64,000 nt of DNA from Zygnema cylindricum (GCA_037447655.1 JBBHKE010002584.1:308464-372463), one strand, 5' to 3'. Counted from the stretch's first letter, positions 21,810-32,645 are shown. Numbers and translations: made by a program. Notes: a model not told the origin generated them from the letters alone.

Positions 21810-23948
21810 CTAGTTGCACAAGGGAAGGCAAACTGACTGCAGGAGGGAAGCAATTTCTAAATTGCCGAGACTAGGTTGTTCGCGAGGGTGGATGGTTGCT
21901 CTATCAACAAGGGTTGAGGGTTTCACTTCTGGACACTGCGAAGCGTCGCAACGTGCGAGGGTATCGCAGCGTCCAACATTTATGAAGCTGCCCCGCTGCG
22001 GCTTTACCGAGGGTTCGTTTTTACCGACGTGGTGAAACACAATTGCGCCATTGCGCTTCCCTGTCAGCGCAGCGGTGGCGCTGCGATCCTCTGACAGCAT
22101 CTTAACCATGTTGCGCTGCGGTGGCTGCGTTGTTATAGCGCTGCGGTGCGGTAACATTGCTGCTGCGTTCCTTTGCCGTGTCCCCAATATAATTGCGATG
22201 GTTGCGACACCGCTCTTTGCTCCTTTATTTTGGCCCCTGTGATTGCCCTTTCGTTGTAGCCGAGTGTCCGCACTCTGGTGAAACCGGTGCAACAACTCAG
22301 AGGAATGCAGATCCTCCTCGTCCACCCAAGAATCATCCTCAGCACCGTAGCCCTTCCAACGCACCAAATATTTGCTGGAGTTGGAATTTTGAGAGCTTCG
22401 CGACTGTAGGATCTCTTCCACCTCATACTCGTCTGAGGTACCCTGAACAGGTGGTAAAGGAGTATTTTGTCGTCGATTAGGAAACAACCAATCAGGGTCG
22501 CGGAATGGTTTAAGGAGGGAAACATATAAGACATTATGGATATGCCAATCCTTCGGAATATCCAACTTATTAGCCACGTCTCCCACACGGGAGAGAACTG
22601 TGAACGGGCGCGTGAATTTCGGTGTCAATTTCTTGGAGAGGGCACCCGGCAAGGAGAGGTTGGCCAAATTAAGGCGAACTTTTTCCCCCACACCAAAGAC
22701 GACTTCCTTCAGGTGAGCGTCGGCCTGCGACTTCTGGCGATCTTTTGCTAACTGTTGTGCCTTGGTCGCCTTTTCCAGGTTCCCTTGTAGCGTTTTGGCA
22801 AAATCTAGAGCTGCTGGCTTATGGCAATCCACTACCAATAAGTTTTGGGGAAGTGTGGGCTGTCGTCCATTTAATGAGAATGGCGTAGCATTCGTAGACG
22901 AGTGCACGGCACTGTTGTACGCCACCTTGATTGCCATTTAATGGTCCACCCAATCCGTTTGGTGCACCGAGACATAAGCCCGCAACGCTTCCTCCAAAGT
23001 TCGATTCACTCTTTCAGTCTAACCATCAGTTTGAGGGTGGTAGGCTGTGGACATGGCCAAATGCGTACCACACAGCGCAAATAGATTTCGCCAAAAGTGG
23101 CTCACGAATTTGCGATCGCGGTCGCTGAGGATCCTCTTCGGAAGTCCGTGGTGGCGGAATATCTCCCGAAAGAATAAGTCCGCGATATCTCGTTTAGTGG
23201 CTGTGGTGGACGTGGGTAAGAAATGGGCCATTTTCGTTAAGTAATCCACAACAACAAAGATTGAGTCGTAGCCCTCCTTCGTCAGCGGAAGAGCTACGAT
23301 GAAATCCATCGAGATTGCTTCCCAAGGAACAGATGGTATGGGAAGGGGTTGTAACTGACCTTGTTGCCCTGGTTCTGACTTGTTCCTGTTACAGGAGTCG
23401 CACGTTCGGACATATTCTGCAATGTCGCGAGTCATGTTCGGCCAGTAATACGTCTCACCGACACGCGCTATCGTTTTATCCCGCCCAAAATGTCCACTGA
23501 GCGGCTCATTGTGACTCATTTTAAGAATCGTATGACGTAACTCCATATTGGTCGGAACATACAGTTGTATTGTTTTACTTGGTCTGTACCGCCACATACC
23601 GTTGGCGGTTTGAATTACTACCTTCCGCTTAATGAGTTCCTTCAGTTTGTCGTCGTCGCCGTAGGCGGCCTTTATTCTGCTTAACCAATGTTCGTCCACT
23701 TGCACAGTACTGGTGACTGCGCTGAGTTTCGGATCCTGCGCTGCGGTCGAAGTTGCGGTGTTCTCCTTCACAGAGTTCACGTGTACATGCTGCGATGCTT
23801 GCGATCGTTGCTCCGCTACTGGCGCAAGGACTCCGGGTCTTCTTGACAGCGCATCCGCCGGGTTCATCTTGCCTGGCTTATACTCTATGACAAGTTCCGG
23901 TCCGAAGGTCTGAAGAAACGTCATCCATCGCACTTGTTTCTTGGACAA
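21810..23948 (-). pseudogene. Ty3/gypsy integrase and chromodomain (chromovirus pol, 3' part)
   Basis: The frame from 23948 carries the integrase zinc-binding region (H..H then CDSCNRNK), the catalytic core with MDFIVALP and VVVDYLTKMAHF, and AYHPQTDG, ending in a stop at about 23019. The next frame (22937-21810) continues with TRPFTVLSRVGD and a C-terminal chromodomain recognised by YEVEEIL, YLVRWKGYG and DDSWV. A chromodomain at the integrase C-terminus defines chromoviruses and is thought to direct insertion to marked chromatin. About 150 further residues of low similarity follow the chromodomain. The stop splitting the integrase makes it inactive. Confidence 0.92.
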
Positions 23949-25866
23949 CTTCGGCTAGGTTTGCAGATATTGTAGGGCGTGGTGATCCGTGATAATCGTG
24001 ATCCGTTTTCCTTGGACGTAACATTTCCAAACCTCCAGCGCATTGATGATTGCAATAGTCTCTTTTTCATGGGTGGCCCAGTTAAGCTTGGCTGCCTTTA
24101 GTTTCCGACTATCGTAGGCAATGGGTTGAAGGCCTTTTCATTGATCCTCCATAAGGATTGCTCCAATAGCCGTATCGCTAGCGTCGGTGATTATCTTCCA
24201 AGGTTTGTTCGGGTCGGGAACAGCTAACACAGGGGCGGTGACCAACCGCTCCTTTAGCTTGTTAAAGGCTGCCCCTTGCGCCAATTTCCACTCATAGGGC
24301 ACGTCATTCTTGAGTAACTCGATGAGGGGTGCAGCGATTTTTGCGAAACCCTCTACAAAACGGCGATAGTAGGAGCATAATCCGAGAAAGCTCCGTAATT
24401 CCGTAATATTCGCCGGCTGCGGCCACTCCTTCACTGCCCTCGTTTTGTTCGGATCCACTGCGATTCCATCTTGGCTCAACACATGGCCCAGAAAATCAAT
24501 TTTCTCCTTGAAGAAATCACATTTGCTTCTCTTTGCGTACAACTTATATTCCGAAAGACTTGTAGGACCGTCCGCAGATGCTTTATATGTTCCTCTTGCG
24601 TTCGGCTATAAATCAGGATGTCGTCTAGGAAGACGATTACAAACTCGTCCAGATATTGCCGAAAGAGGGGATTCATTAAGTGCATAAAAGTTGCCGTTGC
24701 ATTAGTCAACCCGAACGACATTACCCGAAATTGGAAATGACCGTACCGAGTTCTAAATACCGTCTTTTCCACATCCTCCTCGGCAATTCTGATATGGTGG
24801 TAACCGCTCCGTAAGTCTATCTTGGAAAAATATTTAGCACCACGCAGTCGATCCAATAACTCGTCAATCTTCGATAAAGGGTACGCATTTTTTACCGTTA
24901 ATTTGTTTAGCGCTCGGTAGTCTATACACATACGAAACCTCCATCTTTCTTGTTTACGAAAAGAACGGGGGCTCCATACGGTGATTTGCTCGGTTCGATT
25001 GCTCCGGCTTCGACCAACTCCGCGATTTGCTTTTTGAGCTCGTCTAACTCGGTGTAACTCATCTTGTACATCCGATTAGCCGGGGGTACCGCTCCGGGAA
25101 CAAGTTCTATCTTATGGTCTACCTCGCTCTTTGGAGGTAATCCTTCGGGGAGCTTAGGGGGAAATACGTCTACGTACTCCTCGAGAAGTTTTGTCACGAC
25201 TTCCGAGGCCTCTTCGGAAGTCTTTCCTACGTCGTCCCTCTCTTTTGAGTCGAAGTCGGGGTCCTTCTTCCATTCTTCCGGAATCTCCTCTTTCGCCTCC
25301 TCCATTAGCTGGACGATCGCCATACTAATCGTTTCCCCTCTTTTGAGTGCCCTCTTCAGCTGTAAGGCCGAAAGCAGGCGTCCCTCTTCGGCTTCCTCAC
25401 CAGCCGCTCCCGCTTTTACCTCAAACTCTTCTTCACCTTTCTTCACTCTCATGGCGCCACTTCTCCAATCGATCGTCGGATTCCATTTTTGCAGCCACGG
25501 CTTCCCCAAGATTACCTCATGGTCCCCAAGAGGTAATACATGAAGCGTGTTGTACCGTCGGAATTTCTCAATTCCGACGCGTAACCTCGGGGTACGATGG
25601 GGAATCGATAAGGAACTGCCGTCGGCCAATTGTACCGACTGATGATCCTTTAGTACCACAATGAAGTTCTTCGATGCTCCAGAGTCCACCATGAAGTTAG
25701 CTTCGCTCACTCTTATTTGACCCTGAAATATCAAAGGGTCTCCTCCTTCACCGGCTAATCTCATAACAATAAGTTTTCCCTTTTTGGGACCTTTCCGCTT
25801 TGAACATTCTCGAGCCATATAATCCGGGGAACCGCACTGGAAGCATAGGCCATTTTGCCTCCTCCG
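23949..25866 (-). pseudogene. Ty3/gypsy protease, reverse transcriptase and RNase H (chromovirus pol, 5' part)
   Basis: A gag knuckle CFQCGSPDYMAREC (about 25810-25850) has Tyr where the CCHC motif needs His, a C-to-T change. Next come the protease motif VDSGASKNFIV, then the reverse transcriptase with [14 protein letters not shown] and FLDDILIYS (about 24610-24640), and the RNase H connection with [14 protein letters not shown] and [15 protein letters not shown] frameshift lies near 24925 and another near 24500; a stop at about 24138 ends the RNase H part. The order RT-RH-IN with a chromodomain fixes the Ty3/gypsy assignment. Confidence 0.92.
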
Positions 25867-26689
25867 CTAGATCTCCTCGGGGGATAAGTCATTGCTCTTG
25901 GTCTTGGTAGGTTTCTTCTTTCTCCGCAGGACGTTGACCACTTCCTTATCCTCATTTATTGCGCCGAGCTCCATGGGGGTTGGACATTCGTCTCGTCGGT
26001 TTCCTCCGCTAAGGTCTCCTGAGGTTAAAGTCGACCGAATCGGTCCGCTCCGCAAACTGTATGATTGCCGAGAGAGTAGGAGTCGTGCTTTCCCGAGCAA
26101 GCCATTGTTCCACATCCCTACGAATAGACGATTTAAGCCCCTTCACGTAGCGATCAACGGCTTCATTCTCCGTCATCGTAGGTATTTGAACTTTGCACTC
26201 GAAGAACCGCTGCGTAAACTCCATCACTGAAGTTCGTTGCTTCAATAGTGCGATCTTATATCTTGCTGCCTTCACACTGTTGACGGGCTGCCAAGTGTCG
26301 CGGAGGAGTTGAACGAAAAGCGCCCAGACGGTTGGTATCTCATCATCCTCCACCAATGTCCTCCACCATGCCTCCGCTGCCCCTTTAAGAAGACCCCCAG
26401 TGTAGTGAATCTTCTCACGAACTGATAGGCTAGGAAAATTCTCGAGATAGCTCGCAACAAAGAATAGCCATGTGTCAAGGTTCTTGTGTCTTGCAGGGTC
26501 AAACTCGTCGGGAAGCCTTAATTTCTGTCTCATGGAGTCTCTTTCTATGCCTCCATGAGGTCGCTCCCCTAGACGAGATTCCAAGTGTGCGACGGTATTA
26601 CTCAGCTGCGCGTTCTGTAATCTCACACTTTCCAACTCCTTGAGAACTTGCGCCAACATTTCTGTAGTGGATACGCCGTGTTCATCCAT
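25867..26689 (-). pseudogene. Ty3/gypsy gag (chromovirus)
   Basis: The frame from ATG at 26689 starts with a short coiled-coil-like segment (LKELESVRLQNAQLSNTVAHLE) and continues into a retrotransposon gag capsid domain with AAEAWWRTL and SVMEFTQRFFECK. It breaks at 26009; the following GAINEDKEVVNVL segment is in another frame to 25867, which implies a single frameshift near 26010-26040. The start follows the primer site by about 20 bp, as expected for the first gene of the element. Confidence 0.9.
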
Positions 26690-26710
26690 GCTATCGAGTC
26701 ACGGGTAACT

Positions 26711-26722
26711 GCTCCGATACCA
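26711..26722 (-). other. Primer-binding site of the chromovirus (initiator tRNA-Met 3' end)
   Basis: Reading minus, TGGTATCGGAGC follows the 5' LTR after one base. It matches the plant initiator tRNA-Met primer site TGGTATCAGAGC with one A-to-G change, the usual priming mode and unlike that of the copia elements here. Confidence 0.85.
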
Positions 26723-26723
26723 G

Positions 26724-27205
26724 TGTAAAAGGGTCAATGGTGCACACAGCACACCACAATGCATAGCGGAAATCACCAAAGATCTTCCCGTAGCAACAAT
26801 AGGAGCACACAACACTAGCAGACAAGGTTGCGCTTTATTACTTGGAAGAGAGTACAAGGTCGCGCTTGCTGCGTATGTCTACTTGAAGTACTCTATTCAC
26901 AAGCCTACTTGACTATTTAAACTAACTAGCTGTTAGTCAAACTAGTACGGTACAACTGTACACGTGGACCTTCCCGGTCAACCTAGATCTATCCAAACAT
27001 TGTTGTAGAACTATACCGCTCATTCTACATTCTGAGGCGTTGCTATGCTGCGCTGCTATGTTGCGGCGCTACTAAATTGCTACGCCGCTAAGTTGCTATG
27101 CTGCTACGTTGCGCTGGTCTGGAATCGCAGCTTGCTCCTCTGGAACCGAAACTATAGCAGCCTAGCCCTAGCCACTAAGTACCCGAATCCTGTAACCCTA
27201 TTACA
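26724..27205 (-). repeat. 5' LTR of the chromovirus (full length)
   Basis: This 482-bp LTR runs on minus from TGTAATAGGG to CCCTTTTACA. It has long stretches identical to 20266-20503. The outside pentamers are TGGGG here and AGAGG at the other end, so no convincing target duplication is preserved. Confidence 0.88.
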
Positions 27206-27770
27206 TGGGGGTTGTTACTCAAATTTGTAATTGGCCATCGCGTGTTTGTTGCATTGTCGTCTAGTTTGTCTTTTGTTGTTTTGTGTGAATTTGTTTACGT
27301 TATTTTTTAGTTGAGGTGGTGGTTCGATAATTCCCACATTTAAAAGGGAATTGTTAGGTTTTACATTGTGGGATTTGTGTTAACGTTGGTTGGTAGCTTA
27401 ACATCCATTGTACGCTTCGTTTAAATTTTGATTTCGTGTGTCGGAGTTATTTGTGGTTTGCCTTACTTGAATTGTATGTACGGAGGATCCCGGTCACTGT
27501 ACGGTTTTGTATCATACCGATTGTAGTGGTCTTTGTTCTAAAATAGTACTTTGTCATAGTACGTCTTGAGGTTTCATTTGAGTGTATGGGGCGTCCACGT
27601 GATCTAGGATGTTTCGCATCGCGACGCACACTTCTATTTTGGTTCGATGTGGAGATTTATTTTTAGGTTGCGGCGTACATTTGTACGGTTGATATCGTTT
27701 CACTTTGTCGTGGAGTTTTCCGGTTGACGTTTGCGTACGTTCCCTTGAGCTTGTACTTACATGTTCTCCC
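27206..27770. other. Unassigned stretch between two retrotransposons
   Basis: T- and G-rich sequence without a recognised frame. It lies between the chromovirus LTR and the tail of a copia polyprotein, so it is probably decayed transposon sequence. Confidence 0.4.
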
Positions 27771-27845
27771 TTGAGGTTGATATGTTAACCAAAGCATCAT
27801 TGAAAGAAGTATATGAAACGGGAAAGAAATTACTAGGCATGGAGT
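27771..27845 (+). pseudogene. Copia polyprotein C-terminal fragment
   Basis: The frame reads VDMLTKASLKEVYETGKK and ends LLGME-stop, the typical end of a Ty1/copia RNase H region. A polypurine tract (AAGAGGGGGAA) follows and then an LTR start. No upstream RNase H sequence was recognised. Confidence 0.7.
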
Positions 27846-27879
27846 GACGGGGCTTTGAGTGTCTCAGTAAGAGGGGGAA

Positions 27880-28663
27880 TGTTAGGATTTGGTACTAAGA
27901 ACTCATTTAGAGACGAGATATTCTCGTAGCTAAAGCAGCGACGACCAGCGACGAAGTAGTTTCGTCGCTAGATATTTGAAGTGACGTGGAAATTGCTTGT
28001 TCGTTTTGTTTCGTTTCACGTAAGTTTGAGTCGTACTATAGAAGTGACGTGGAAATTGTTCGGTCGTTTCGTTTCGTTTCACGTAAGTTTGAGTCGTACA
28101 ATAGAAGTGACGTGGAAATTGTTTTGTCATTTTGGTTCACTTAAGTTCTAGTCGTACCGTGTGGTTCAAGTCAGTTCGCACTTGACATTTGTAGTCGTGT
28201 ACCATGTTGAGTTACGCATTGGTGTAGTTTGATTGGTTAGCGCTAAGTGCGTTTTACATATACGGTTTGGTTGGTATTGTCACGTGACGTTTGAAAGAAT
28301 ATATTGAGACGTAGTGAGAGAGAGGTTTTTATCAATTGAGTGAGAGTTGATCCTCTTTGTAGATGATGAAAAAGTTCAAGGAGTTAAGGGAGTTTGATAG
28401 TTTTGTGGTGTTTCTTGAGGAGTTAGAGAAGTTAGTGAAGATTTTCTAGAGGAGTTAGAAGTGAGTGAGCTTTGAGGGTGTGAGGAGACCATGTAAGAAA
28501 AGTTTCCCTTTGAACATATTAGCTTCCTTGGGTTCTATTTCTCTTGTGTGTTTTGCCATTTATGCTTCCGCTTGCATTTGCACTCGGTTTATTTCATTGT
28601 AACGATCTTTTAGAACCTTCTATTGTGTATAATTTCATGGCTTTCGCCAATCCACCTCATATA
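27880..28663 (+). repeat. Copia-type LTR with internal sequence on both sides
   Basis: It begins TGTTAGGATTTGG after a polypurine tract and ends where a primer-binding site begins at 28664. A 3' coding end lies on its left and a 5' leader on its right, so it may be the shared middle LTR of a tandem element. It contains the 63-bp direct repeats at 27978-28166. Confidence 0.65.
27978..28166 (+). repeat. 63-bp direct repeats in the LTR, three units
   Basis: Units beginning GAAGTGACGTGGAAATTG start at 27978, 28041 and 28104, exactly 63 bp apart; the third is more diverged at its end. GTGACGTGG contains an ACGT core of the kind bound by plant bZIP factors. In an LTR U3 region such repeats often act as enhancers, but that is inference. 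Confidence 0.8.
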
Positions 28664-28676
28664 GGTTATGGGCCCG
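28664..28676 (+). other. Half-tRNA-type primer-binding site (third copia family)
   Basis: GGTTATGGGCCCG follows the LTR, the same initiator tRNA-Met anticodon-arm complement as at 15026 with a G as the thirteenth base. Confidence 0.65.
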
Positions 28677-29377
28677 GCCATGCCACTTCTAATACCATCC
28701 GGAAGTTTGATGGCCAAAACTTTTATGATTAGTCCTTTTCAGCCATCCTCTCTTCCTGAGCCTTCCCCTCTTCCCGAGCGTGAGCCTTCCCTTCTCCCTG
28801 AGCCCTCTTTTTCCCTCGCCAAAACCGCTCACGCCCTAGAGTTCCCCCCTCTCGGCTTATTTCCTCCATAGGCCATGCCTCTCTTGCTTATGCTTACTTT
28901 GCTGGGGCATGTGCCTCTCTTATTTTAGCCCCTCTCTCTCAAAACCATCCTAAAACGTTCTGTTGCCTCCCTTTAGAAGATCGTCGCTGATGCTGAATTC
29001 AATGATTTAATTTCCAACAAAACATGAAATCTTGTTCCCTTTCCTCTTAGAAGAAAGTAAATCGGCTCTAAATGGTTACTCTGTGTGAAGCAAAAAGCGG
29101 ATGGATCGGTGGAGAAATACAAAGTTCGCTTGGTGGCGAAGAGCCTTTCACATCTCGAAGGTATAAATTTCACTGAGACCTTTGCTCCAGTTGCACAATT
29201 GACATCTATACGCACTTTACTTGCTTTAGATGGTGAACATTTTGGTGAACATGATTTTCATGTTCACCAGATGGATGTTGAGAATGCTTTCTTAAATGGG
29301 ATTTTATCGAGGACATTTTATCAGCCTTAGGGCTATATTTTTCCTAGATTTGAACATCTGGTTTGCCATCTCATTAA
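28677..29377 (+). pseudogene. Copia fragment with reverse transcriptase remnant
   Basis: After a leader and low-complexity Pro/Ser/Glu sequence (28740-28830), a reverse transcriptase segment is readable at 29085-29377, with VRLVAKSLSHLEGINF, TFAPVAQL and HQMDVENAFLNG. Most of gag, protease and integrase is missing. The fragment stops where the Harbinger-like element begins. Confidence 0.8.
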
Positions 29378-30661
29378 GGGTAATCTTCCATCAAGCGTTC
29401 CCAGTAATCGTACGGTCACGTTTACTGGCAGTAATATTTGTAACACCTTTCCATCAAGTCGTGCCAGTGAAGCACAAATTGCTTACGTGTTAGATTACGA
29501 TTGTTACCACGTAAGGATCCTATTGAGCCCCCCAGGAATAAGGAAAGTTTTGAAAAGGACAAAATCGCAACTGCGTATCTGTACGGCGGACGCCGGCGGA
29601 CGCCGATTAAAATATCTAGTACCATCATGCTAATGTACAATATGAACGTTCTTGTATTTGTCGCCGTATCGACGACCACTAAAACTGTTGCAAAATGAAA
29701 GTTGGTACAAATGTCCATGAATGCACCATTTGTATGTTCATGTATTATCGCTGTAGTGTATTTGGTTGTGCACATTAATGAAGGAGGCGTGACAAGATGT
29801 CCTACAGCCAAGATTTTGACGTCGAACAGGGTGGCTTTGATGTCAGAAGGTACACCGTGAATCGCTATTAGCGTAATAAAAAATATAGCGTAATGAAACA
29901 ATTAGCGTACTTTACGGTAAATTGTGTTTTGTACACCATGATACTAATTTATCATGTACTCTAATTTGTAAACTGCTTTATAAAAAATTTCGGCACATAA
30001 GATATCCACACTAAAACATGTATATGTACGAAATTGTTCAAATAAACGCCGTCGCTTTTTGACATCGCATATGCAGAAAATATTTACGCAATTATATATT
30101 ATTATATTTTCTGTAATTTTAAAATTAAAAATATACGGAATAGTACCAAATCGGCAGTCATACCACACTATTTAAAGGGCACTAAATTACGTTATGAACC
30201 CGATTGAGCGGTACCTCAAATAACGTGCAAAAACATTTAGCGTACTTTATTCTATTTGAGATTTTGCCCCGAAAAAAGGGGTACCCCAATTAGCGTCATG
30301 TACGCTAATAGCGATTCACGGTGTACACGCCATTTGCCACATGTAAGTTTATAACTTCACGTCCGTCGTGGATCGACTTTGACTTTTACAAGTGGACCGA
30401 TACACACGTCCAGTAAGCGCAAAGTGTCCTTATGAGGACAGTCGGAGGAGGCTCGCTAGTCGGAGGAGACTACTGGATAAAAGGGGCGTTTGCCTCGAAA
30501 ATTCGAAATCGGACGATCAAAGTTTTCGCCAAAAAGTCTGGAGAATCCTAACGAATTTCTCGTAAACATCTTTTGTATAAAAAAAAAAAAGTACGGCTTA
30601 GTACGGAAAAGGTACTTTCTCCAGTAAACAACCCCACTTTTCGCTTGATGGAAGGTTACCC
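29378..30661. mobile_element. PIF/Harbinger-like element, 1.28 kb
   Basis: The left end reads GGGTAATCTTCCATCAAGCG; the right end read on minus is GGGTAACCTTCCATCAAGCG, so the terminal repeats match at 19 of 20 positions. TAA flanks both ends (29375-29377 and 30662-30664). A 3-bp TAA/TTA duplication with termini starting GGG suggests PIF/Harbinger. The element is inserted in a copia fragment and contains the MITE at 29853-30323. No transposase frame remains. Confidence 0.75.
29853..30323. mobile_element. TA-target MITE, complete, 471 bp
   Basis: It begins CACCGTGAATCGCTATTAGCGTA and ends with the inverted TACGCTAATAGCGATTCACGGTG, with TA on both sides. TTAGCGTA words recur near both ends, and ACACTATTTAAA lies at about 30168. 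It is a close relative of 31005-31465 in opposite orientation. Confidence 0.88.
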
Positions 30662-31004
30662 TAAATCAATCTATTAGAATGGAGAAACGAGGAAAAAAGG
30701 CGCCAATCGACAATATTTATGTGATACCCGAGGTCGATGCGTCACGTAGCGCGTATTCCGAGGCGGTATTGTCGGTGGATTTTTTTTGAAGGGCCGGAGA
30801 AATGTACGGTACAGTACGGAAGATGGATGGCAAAGGAGCCACGGAATATCGGTGAGAGAATCGGTTGGTGCATTTTATGCGATTGAGATGTACGGCTGTT
30901 TGATATTGTCTGTGCTACGGTGCAAGTTGGCGATTGGATACCCATGAGCTGCAATCAGGAGAAGTAGCCTGAAGTCTTGGGTTGGAAATGTACATTCACA
31001 TGTA

Positions 31005-31465
31005 CACCGCGAATCGCTATTAGCGTACATGACGCTAATTGGGGTACCCTTTTGGGGCAATTCTCAGCCAGAGTAAAGTACGCTAAATGTTTTGCACGTT
31101 ATTTGAGGTACCCTTCAATGCGGTTCATAACTGTATTTAGATCCCTTTAAATAGTGTGTGCGGACTGCTAGATCGTACTATTTCCGTACATTTTAAACTT
31201 AAAAGTACAGAAAATATAATAATATATAATTGCGTATTTTCCACATACGCAGATGTCAAAACGCGACGGCGTACGTGAATTGAACAGTTTCGGGTGCCTA
31301 TACATGTTTTAGTGGAGGCGAGTTCATGCAGCTGAAAATTTTACAAAGCAGTTTACACCAGAGTACGATAAATTAGTATCATGGTGTACCCGAACAATTT
31401 ACCGTAAAGTACGCTAATTGTTTCATTACGCTATCTATTTCATTACGCTAATAGCGATTACGGTG
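31005..31465. mobile_element. TA-target MITE, complete, 461 bp, inverted relative to 29853-30323
   Basis: It begins after TA with CACCGCGAATCGCTATTAGCGTA and ends ATAGCGATTACGGTG followed by TG rather than TA. Nearly the whole length aligns with the reverse complement of 29853-30323, including GGGTACC blocks and the TTTAAATAGTGTG motif. Confidence 0.87.
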
Positions 31466-31484
31466 TGTCTTGGAGTTATGGAAA

Positions 31485-31787
31485 ATGAGTTATCCTTTGT
31501 GGGAGTTTGAGTTGAAACGCAATGGTTATAAAGTGGTAATAATCCAACCACGTAATGGACGAAAGCGGGTCAACGAGCAGGCGATTTGGAACAAATGGAG
31601 GCATTCTGTCTTTGAATTTTTAAAGGTTAAGCTTGACGGGCAATGTGGTTGGCTTATGACTTTTGATGGCGACAAAATTCCATTTGACTCCTGTCTTTTG
31701 GTACGTACGGATGTCTTTTCGGTGCGATTTGTTGAGTGGCAAAGGTGGGAGGAGATTGTCACGAAAAGAAAAAAGGAAATCGGTTGA
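31485..31787 (+). CDS. Hypothetical small protein, 100 aa
   Basis: An ATG-initiated frame of 100 codons starts 20 bp after a MITE terminus. The product is basic and tryptophan-rich (LWEFELKRNGYK, WNKWRHSVFEFL, CGWLMTFDGDK, VEWQRWEEIV), which looks less random than neighbouring open frames. No domain was recognised and no intron or promoter signal supports it. It could be a remnant of a transposon protein or chance. Confidence 0.25.
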   Translation: MSYPLWEFELKRNGYKVVIIQPRNGRKRVNEQAIWNKWRHSVFEFLKVKLDGQCGWLMTFDGDKIPFDSCLLVRTDVFSVRFVEWQRWEEIVTKRKKEIG

Positions 31788-32068
31788 AAGTAGTATAGTC
31801 GATTATGGAAAAACGAGATAATGGATGGAGTCGATTTTACCATCAATAGAAAGATTTTGAAAAAATCTTTCGTTAGAGTGCTTGCACGCCGAATTTCGCT
31901 AAAAGCAATAATGCTTTTGTCACGTCTTCTCCGTACACAAAGTCACAATAATCGAGACGTCCAGCAGGAAAGTTAAAGAATCCTATAAGTCCATCGGAGC
32001 CGTCAGATTCTAACTCTCCCAGGTTAGATTTCGAGTTAAAAAAAAATCGATGATTCGTTGATAAATAC

Positions 32069-32645
32069 CATAGTTCAAAAGTAGGCGTTTTTATGGTAGG
32101 CCTTTGGTAGGCGCACAAAACTTGGCACAAAACTCGCGCAGATTAGGCATACTTTATGTGTGTGCGTTGTGCACACTCCTGTACGAACGTACGAATCTGA
32201 CGTATCATCATAGTACAGCGCACGCCGCCGGACGAAATTTTTTAGCGAACTGACACGGCGTAGGATGACATTCCGCGGGAAAAAAAACCAGGAAAAAAAA
32301 CCGGGAAAAAAAAAAACGCGGACTTAAGTCCTATCGTAAGTTGTGTTATGGGCTTTTCATGTGATCTTGTTAGATCGCTACTTTGATCAGCGACCGTCCG
32401 ATCGTCCGAATCTGACGGTTTAAATAGAAAAAACCTCAAAACTCATGGAAAAATAAAAATTTGTCCGAATGTTTTTCAAAATTTAGACATGACGCTTATT
32501 TCTCTATCGATCGATGTGCAACTCAACCCTGTTACTATTATTTTTCATTTGCGACCAATACAATATGGGTCTTAAGGCCATATTGTATGTTTTGCGTACA
32601 ATAGGCATATTGTATGGGCCTACTTTCACCTACTTTTGAACTATG
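32069..32645. mobile_element. hAT-type MITE, copy B, perfect 8-bp target duplication
   Basis: This 577-bp element runs from CATAGTTCAAAAGTAGG to the inverted CCTACTTTTGAACTATG. ATAAATAC is present immediately on both sides (32061-32068 and 32646-32653). The 8-bp duplication points to an hAT transposase. It shares most of its interior with 1121-1576 but has about 120 bp more. No reading frame of note. Confidence 0.93.

Noticed and set aside
31470-31484. Upstream extension of the 100-aa frame starting with TTG
   Set aside because: A nuclear plant gene would use ATG; the first ATG is at 31485.
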